NCBI GenBank assembly: GCA_028277025.1
Contig: JAPYVG010000062.1
Coordinates: forward strand, 1 to 8,800
Source: Sulfolobaceae archaeon
GTDB lineage: Archaea > Thermoproteota > Thermoprotei_A > Sulfolobales > Sulfolobaceae
Length of the DNA stretch: 8,800 bases
Direction of reading: 5' to 3'
Position numbers and translations under genes: made by a program. The notes beneath the pieces were generated by a model. That model had not been told where the DNA came from. It saw only the letters and a program-made list of their open reading frames with translations, and did not search any database. Shown piece after piece: positions 5,795 to 8,800 of the stretch. How positions within the stretch are numbered: the stretch's first letter is position 1; every line of letters begins with the position of its first letter.

Positions 5795-7252
5795 ATGAAA
5801 TTAAAGATTCATATATTATTAGCAATATTTACTATTATTTTTATCTTATTCTTTTATATTTACTATCCCAGTGATATGCTATTTATTAATCAAACGTTTT
5901 ACTCAGCGTTCCCAGGTGACTATATTAATATTTTCTTTAAAAAAGATGGTAAGTACCTAGATAATGTTACAGTATATGCATATGTGTTTTACCCTAACCG
6001 AGAAGGGAATACAGTGTTTTCGTTAGTTTATTCGGCAAACAAGACCGGAATGGCAAGAATTCCGCTAAGGAATTTGGTAAAATTTGCCGAGAGATGGATT
6101 AACTACTCAAAATTCTATATAATACCGTCACTACTAGGAATCGCGTTATATTATATAAAATTAAACTCTTCAACAATACAGCTAATAACACAGACTTTTA
6201 CAATAAATTATAACTTAAGCGAAATATTACAAGGAATAGGGAAGACAATAACAATACAGTTTAACAATACTATAAATAGAATAGTAAGGCTAAGAGGAGG
6301 AAAATCAACCGTTATGGAAGAGACAACAACTCTAACATCAACTCCAACTGGCACTGTAATACCAGAGGTTTGTTGCCTTATAGTATTAACTCCTAAAATT
6401 ATTGCCTGGTATCCTAATAGTTCATCAGTAGCTCCAATAGCAATAGCAACATTTATAGGACCAACGGTAAATGAAACTACGTACGGTGGAACGTTAACTA
6501 CGGCATTATTAAATGAACAAAGTTCAGATACTTACATAGGATTTTATATTTCTCAACCTTCATTACCGCCACAAAACCCTATAAGAGTGAGTATTCCCGG
6601 TCCGTCGATAGTAGTTAATGACATAGCTTATAGTGTTTCAGTTACCAATTCTGGCCCCATAGGTAGAGCAAGTCCTTATAATTATGACGTTGTTCAGTTA
6701 TATATCTTAGGTCAAGTAGCCTGGGTTAATTGGACTGAAACTGTATACTTTGCTGGTGGCGGTTCTTGCACGACATACTTTTACCAAGTAATGCTGACAA
6801 GGGTTGTTGTTAATCAGAACGGTAATGCTATGGCCCCAATCATATACGATTTCAATAGTAGTTATGGGGGACTTATAGCCCCTATTGGATCGGGTAATAT
6901 GACCTTGTATAGTAATATTCCGTATAACGGAAAGGCCACAATTGTTAGTTTTGAGCTTCAAGATACCTATATATCTATGGCAGTTGGCCTTAATGTTGGG
7001 GCATTATTTTATGTAGCAGATTATTTAGTCCCCGGTATCGGTTCGTTAGCACCTTTTTTCAAGCTTATTAATATAGCCGTTGGATGGGAATCAGCGACAA
7101 CATGGATTTCGGTAGTAGTTTTAGATTTGTATAATTATAACCCATATTACACTCTATCACTGTATTATTATAATTATAGTAATGTTAAATATTGTATTAA
7201 CGGGAATTATTACTCGTTGCCAGCTGATGTTTACTATGCTACATGGAACTAG
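5795..7252 (+). CDS. Large membrane-anchored or secreted sequon-rich protein
   Basis: A 485-residue protein with a hydrophobic N-terminal segment (about residues 5-23, HILLAIFTIIFILFFYIYY) after two lysines, so a signal peptide or single anchor with the rest outside the cell. About 13 N-x-S/T sequons are visible (for example at N32, N57, N82, N103, N124, N140, N157, N208, N226, N312, N354, N368 and N460), fitting the heavy N-glycosylation of Sulfolobales surface proteins. Residues 30-90 look like a beta-sandwich module. A Thr-rich linker (TTTLTSTPTGT, about 177-187) separates it from a longer beta-rich, Tyr/Asn-rich domain. There are four cysteines: C193, C194, C325 and C467. No protease or carbohydrate-enzyme motif is evident and I do not recognise the family. 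The gene is more AT-rich than the Dpo2 operon. It is convergent with the regulator gene, with 15 bases between stops. Confidence 0.7.
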   Translation: MKLKIHILLAIFTIIFILFFYIYYPSDMLFINQTFYSAFPGDYINIFFKKDGKYLDNVTVYAYVFYPNREGNTVFSLVYSANKTGMARIPLRNLVKFAERWINYSKFYIIPSLLGIALYYIKLNSSTIQLITQTFTINYNLSEILQGIGKTITIQFNNTINRIVRLRGGKSTVMEETTTLTSTPTGTVIPEVCCLIVLTPKIIAWYPNSSSVAPIAIATFIGPTVNETTYGGTLTTALLNEQSSDTYIGFYISQPSLPPQNPIRVSIPGPSIVVNDIAYSVSVTNSGPIGRASPYNYDVVQLYILGQVAWVNWTETVYFAGGGSCTTYFYQVMLTRVVVNQNGNAMAPIIYDFNSSYGGLIAPIGSGNMTLYSNIPYNGKATIVSFELQDTYISMAVGLNVGALFYVADYLVPGIGSLAPFFKLINIAVGWESATTWISVVVLDLYNYNPYYTLSLYYYNYSNVKYCINGNYYSLPADVYYATWN

Positions 7253-7267
7253 TAAATATAAAATAGA

Positions 7268-7621
7268 CTATTTATCCTTTGTTATGTCTTGTTTATTTAA
7301 CTCATTTTTACTGTTAATTATCTTTTTATATTTAGAAATAGCTTCTAAATACTTTTCTACCAACTTTTTGCCATTGTCAGTTATTTTTATTACTTCTCTA
7401 GGCCTATCGCTAAAAAATCTAGTTTTTATTTCGGTTAACCCATAACTTTCTAATATTTTTAAGTTAACGGAAAGGGTAGACTTATTAACTTCTAAATACT
7501 TCTGCAATTTAGTAAAGGTTATTCTATCTACTCCGGCCAGTGCTAGAAGCACACCGATTCTAATCGGAGATGAAAATACGGGATCTGTCAGAATCTTCAT
7601 GATCTCTTTAATGTTTTCCAT
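7268..7621 (-). CDS. Winged helix-turn-helix transcriptional regulator
   Basis: A 117-residue DNA-binding protein of the MarR/ArsR-like winged-helix type. Helices at about residues 3-11 and 18-29 (SPIRIGVLLALAG) lead into a helix-turn-helix at 36-61 (FTKLQKYLEVNKSTLSVNLK), where KSTLSVNLKILES is the recognition helix. A beta wing follows at 65-81 (KTRFFSDRPREVIKIT), then a long helix from about 83 (NGKKLVEKYLEAISKYKK) that probably dimerises. The tail is polar. There are no cysteine or histidine clusters, so metal sensing is unlikely. Its start (ATG 7621-7619) lies inside the end of the 53-residue membrane protein gene with a 14-base overlap, so both are made from one message. Archaeal pairs of this kind often regulate themselves; the target here is unknown. 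Confidence 0.8.
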   Translation of the reverse strand: MENIKEIMKILTDPVFSSPIRIGVLLALAGVDRITFTKLQKYLEVNKSTLSVNLKILESYGLTEIKTRFFSDRPREVIKITDNGKKLVEKYLEAISKYKKIINSKNELNKQDITKDK

Positions 7622-7769
7622 ATGCTCTCATCATGGACAGTATACCAGCCGTAAACCAGCACAGTATGAAGGGGAGTTGGGCAAGTAAGTAGTTGTCAGT
7701 CATCTGAAAAATTATTATTGATAGTGGTATAAATCCAGCCCCTACTATAGCTATCCAGTGTTTACCCAT
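7608..7769 (-). CDS. 53-residue two-helix membrane protein, coupled to the regulator
   Basis: The open frame from ATG 7769-7767 to TAA 7610-7608 encodes MGKHWIAIVGAGFIPLSIII, a short polar turn (QMTDNYLLAQ), and a second hydrophobic stretch (LPFILCWFTAGILSM) ending RAYGKH. This gives two transmembrane helices with both ends probably in the cytoplasm. The frame overlaps the start of the winged-helix gene by 14 bases. Small membrane proteins paired with a one-domain regulator are common in archaea, and a role in sensing or holding the regulator at the membrane is possible but is inference. There is no Shine-Dalgarno site. The upstream DNA is interrupted 18 bases before the ATG by a MITE-like insertion, so expression may depend on promoter sequences inside that insertion. 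Confidence 0.6.
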   Translation of the reverse strand: MGKHWIAIVGAGFIPLSIIIFQMTDNYLLAQLPFILCWFTAGILSMMRAYGKH

Positions 7770-7779
7770 GGCGTAACTG

Positions 7780-7787
7780 AGTGTGGA
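7780..7787. repeat. Target-site duplication, left copy
   Basis: AGTGTGGA directly abuts the left end of the inverted-repeat element and recurs exactly at 7917-7924 on its right. This is the mark left by a transposition event. Confidence 0.75.
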
Positions 7788-7806
7788 GATAGTGTCGTCA
7801 CTTGCT

Positions 7807-7815
7807 TATTTATAT
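7807..7815 (-). promoter_or_regulatory. TATA-like box inside the MITE facing the membrane protein gene
   Basis: The minus strand reads ATATAAATA, which would start transcription near 7785 and give a leader of about 16 bases to ATG 7769. A second candidate, TATATAAAG, lies at 7832-7840. The insertion separates the gene from its former upstream DNA, so one of these may now serve as promoter. Confidence 0.3.
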
Positions 7816-7859
7816 TTCTATAATTTTTAGACTTTATATAATATTCGAATTTATTGTTA

Positions 7860-7877
7860 ATTCTATATATATAGAAT
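7860..7877. repeat. Perfect 18-bp AT-rich palindrome within the MITE
   Basis: ATTCTATATATATAGAAT is its own reverse complement. It could form a cruciform or serve as a binding site for a dimeric winged-helix protein. Being inside the mobile element, it was brought in by the insertion. Confidence 0.5.
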
Positions 7878-7916
7878 CAACGTTTAATAAATTTATACCC
7901 TAATGACGACACTATC

Positions 7917-7924
7917 AGTGTGGA
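7917..7924. repeat. Target-site duplication, right copy
   Basis: AGTGTGGA follows the right inverted repeat immediately and matches 7780-7787 base for base. Confidence 0.75.
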
Positions 7925-8216
7925 CAACAATTTTGTTCATTTGAAATTTGGTTAAAATTTCCTTAAAGCTGTATCATTTAAACTCCTTGATTTATAATAA
8001 AAATTTTTACATGGTTAAAATTGTAATACTATATTTTATTAACGAATTAATCTTGTAATTAACTGAAAAATAAAATTATACTTTACATAATTTATACTGA
8101 ATTAACAAAATTGTTATCCACGCTCAGAAAGAAAACGTAAAAGGCTATATAATAATTTGGAGCTCCAGCGATTTTATTATGTGGTAGATTAATAAATACT
8201 AAAAGGGATTTAAAAA
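7925..8216. other. AT-rich non-coding stretch before the PaREP1-like gene
   Basis: No frame beyond about 15 codons is convincing on either strand. It holds an inverted repeat GAAATTT/AAATTTC (7943-7949 and 7955-7961, five-base spacer), which may be the operator or promoter zone of the regulator module before the MITE entered. It also holds a TATA-like TATATAATA (about 8146-8154) and the palindrome GGAGCTCC (8159-8166). No RNA gene was recognised. Confidence 0.4.
8190..8198 (+). promoter_or_regulatory. TATA box of the PaREP1-like gene
   Basis: TAATAAATA is centred about 23-25 bases before ATG 8217, consistent with a leaderless or nearly leaderless transcript. Only AAAA-rich sequence and GGGATT precede the start, with no Shine-Dalgarno site. 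Confidence 0.45.
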
Positions 8217-8687
8217 ATGCAAGAGTTACCGAAGCCTTGGTTTGACCTTCAGACTTATAAGAAGACCAGGCTTTTAGAGGCTAAGTACGAAGCAGAAATT
8301 GCGAGAAAATTCCTTGATGAAGGACTCATTAGGAATGCTGCGGGAAAAGTTTACCAAGCCTGGAAAGCGTTAGTTGCTGGTATTGCGGTGGACTATAGGG
8401 ATAAGTTGAGGAATTTATTTACTGGTAAGGTTAAAATAAGAGGTGGGAAAGCGGTGGAGAAGGTAGATTGGGTAATTGCTATAATGCCAAGTACTGCATT
8501 AAAAACGGTCTCGCAAGTTATCGGTGGTGAAATCTCACTTTATACTAATGTAGCCCTGCTTATTCATCAATATCAATACAATGGCCCAGATAAGGAGGGT
8601 ATTGTAAGTCCCTACACGACCGATGAAGTAGCAAAGAATGATATTATTTTGCTTCTTAACGAAATAGAGAAGATCTTAAGTTCGTAA
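8217..8687 (+). CDS. PaREP1-family (HEPN-like) protein
   Basis: A 156-residue, mostly helical protein. An early helix (EAKYEAEIARKFLDEGLIRN, 21-40) and the next (AAGKVYQAWKALVAGIAV, 41-58) form the helical hairpin typical of archaeal PaREP1 proteins, which are distantly HEPN-like. The C-terminal part has HQYQYNGPDKEGIVSPYTTD (117-136) then AKNDIILLLNEIEKIL, matching the PaREP1 pattern of a hydrophobic helix, YNGPDxEG, SxY and a final DxxxLLxxIE helix. The RxxxxH catalytic motif of HEPN RNases is not visible. The family is multicopy in Sulfolobus and Pyrobaculum and its function is unknown; toxin-antitoxin roles have been suggested because some members sit beside nucleotidyltransferase genes, but no such partner is seen here before the window ends. 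Confidence 0.7.
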   Translation: MQELPKPWFDLQTYKKTRLLEAKYEAEIARKFLDEGLIRNAAGKVYQAWKALVAGIAVDYRDKLRNLFTGKVKIRGGKAVEKVDWVIAIMPSTALKTVSQVIGGEISLYTNVALLIHQYQYNGPDKEGIVSPYTTDEVAKNDIILLLNEIEKILSS

Positions 8688-8800
8688 GGATAACTGAAAC
8701 TTTTTCGTAACGCTGCGGAGAGATACTCGGTGAGGTTGCTGAAATATTGGGAGTCGGACTTTCGTAGGGTTTCATGACTGACTTCCTTATATAATTAGTC
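8688..8800 (+). other. Right-hand tail without a supported gene
   Basis: A T5 run (8701-8705) shortly after the PaREP1-like stop is a plausible terminator. After a TAA, the frame of the PaREP1-like gene reads LFRNAAERYSVRLLKYWESD and then stops at 8770-8780. This is faintly protein-like but has no start, so it may be a gene remnant or chance. Confidence 0.25.

Larger units (their letters stand above)
7788..7916. mobile_element. 129-bp MITE-like element with 13-bp terminal inverted repeats
   Basis: GATAGTGTCGTCA (7788-7800) and TGACGACACTATC (7904-7916) are perfect inverted repeats, and an identical octamer flanks them on both sides. The interior is very AT-rich and holds no coding frame, so movement must depend on a transposase encoded elsewhere. 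Four such element types (SM1-SM4) are known in Sulfolobus, some of similar size; I cannot say whether this is one of them. The absence of any mismatch in the ends or the duplication suggests a recent insertion. Confidence 0.8.

Noticed and set aside
6707..6961. Minus-strand frame of 84 codons inside the exported-protein gene
   Set aside because: Antisense shadow with no start signal or promoter.
7182..7445. Plus-strand frame of 87 codons at the 3' end of the exported-protein gene
   Set aside because: Overlaps both the exported-protein gene and the regulator gene in other frames; its hydrophobicity comes from the AT-rich antisense of the regulator.
7925..8216. Search for a CRISPR array, tRNA or rRNA here and elsewhere in the window
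   Set aside because: No regularly spaced repeats and no tRNA-like stems were seen.
8700..8790. CTGA boxes resembling D boxes of a C/D guide RNA
   Set aside because: No convincing RTGATGA C box at the right spacing, and no terminal stem.

Overview
The window looks like a chromosomal accessory region of a thermoacidophilic crenarchaeon of the order Sulfolobales (Sulfolobus, Saccharolobus or Acidianus type). The reasons are a short family B polymerase of the Dpo2/PolB2 type, crenarchaeal TATA boxes about 25 bases upstream of leaderless starts, GAGGTG-type Shine-Dalgarno sites inside operons, a PaREP1-like protein, and remnants of small insertion elements. This placement rests on gene content and promoter style, not on a marker gene.

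Layout, left to right. (1) Positions 1-640, minus strand: the remains of a small operon of exported or membrane proteins. One gene survives only as its 3' end (about 558-626). The next (202-548) carries an in-frame TAA and a frameshift in a C run. The third (194 to beyond the left edge) carries a frameshift in a run of six T. (2) 705-2672, minus strand: an intact molybdopterin oxidoreductase of the formate dehydrogenase alpha type, with no partner subunits in view. (3) 2883-5354, minus strand: a tightly packed three-gene operon of a 78-residue helical protein, the Dpo2 polymerase with altered catalytic motifs, and a RadA/RecA-fold paralogue without a P-loop. Its composition recalls the bacterial ImuA-ImuB-DnaE2 translesion group. 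(4) About 5365-5640, minus strand: a frameshifted transposase remnant (zinc ribbon plus helix-turn-helix) abutting the operon promoter. (5) 5795-7252, plus strand: a leaderless gene for a large sequon-rich exported protein. (6) 7268-7769, minus strand: a small two-helix membrane protein overlapping a winged-helix regulator. (7) 7788-7916: a 129-bp MITE-like element with 13-bp terminal inverted repeats and a perfect 8-bp target duplication, 18 bp upstream of that module. (8) 7925-8216: AT-rich non-coding DNA. (9) 8217-8687, plus strand: a PaREP1/HEPN-like protein.

The best candidate for a functional system is the Dpo2 operon. An inactivated recombinase-like protein and a polymerase with an incomplete active site are made from overlapping reading frames, which suggests one complex acting in damage-induced synthesis past lesions. 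The second theme is gene decay and transposition: one decaying operon, two probable mobile-element remnants, and a MITE that appears recent and sits where it would replace the promoter of a regulator/membrane-protein pair.
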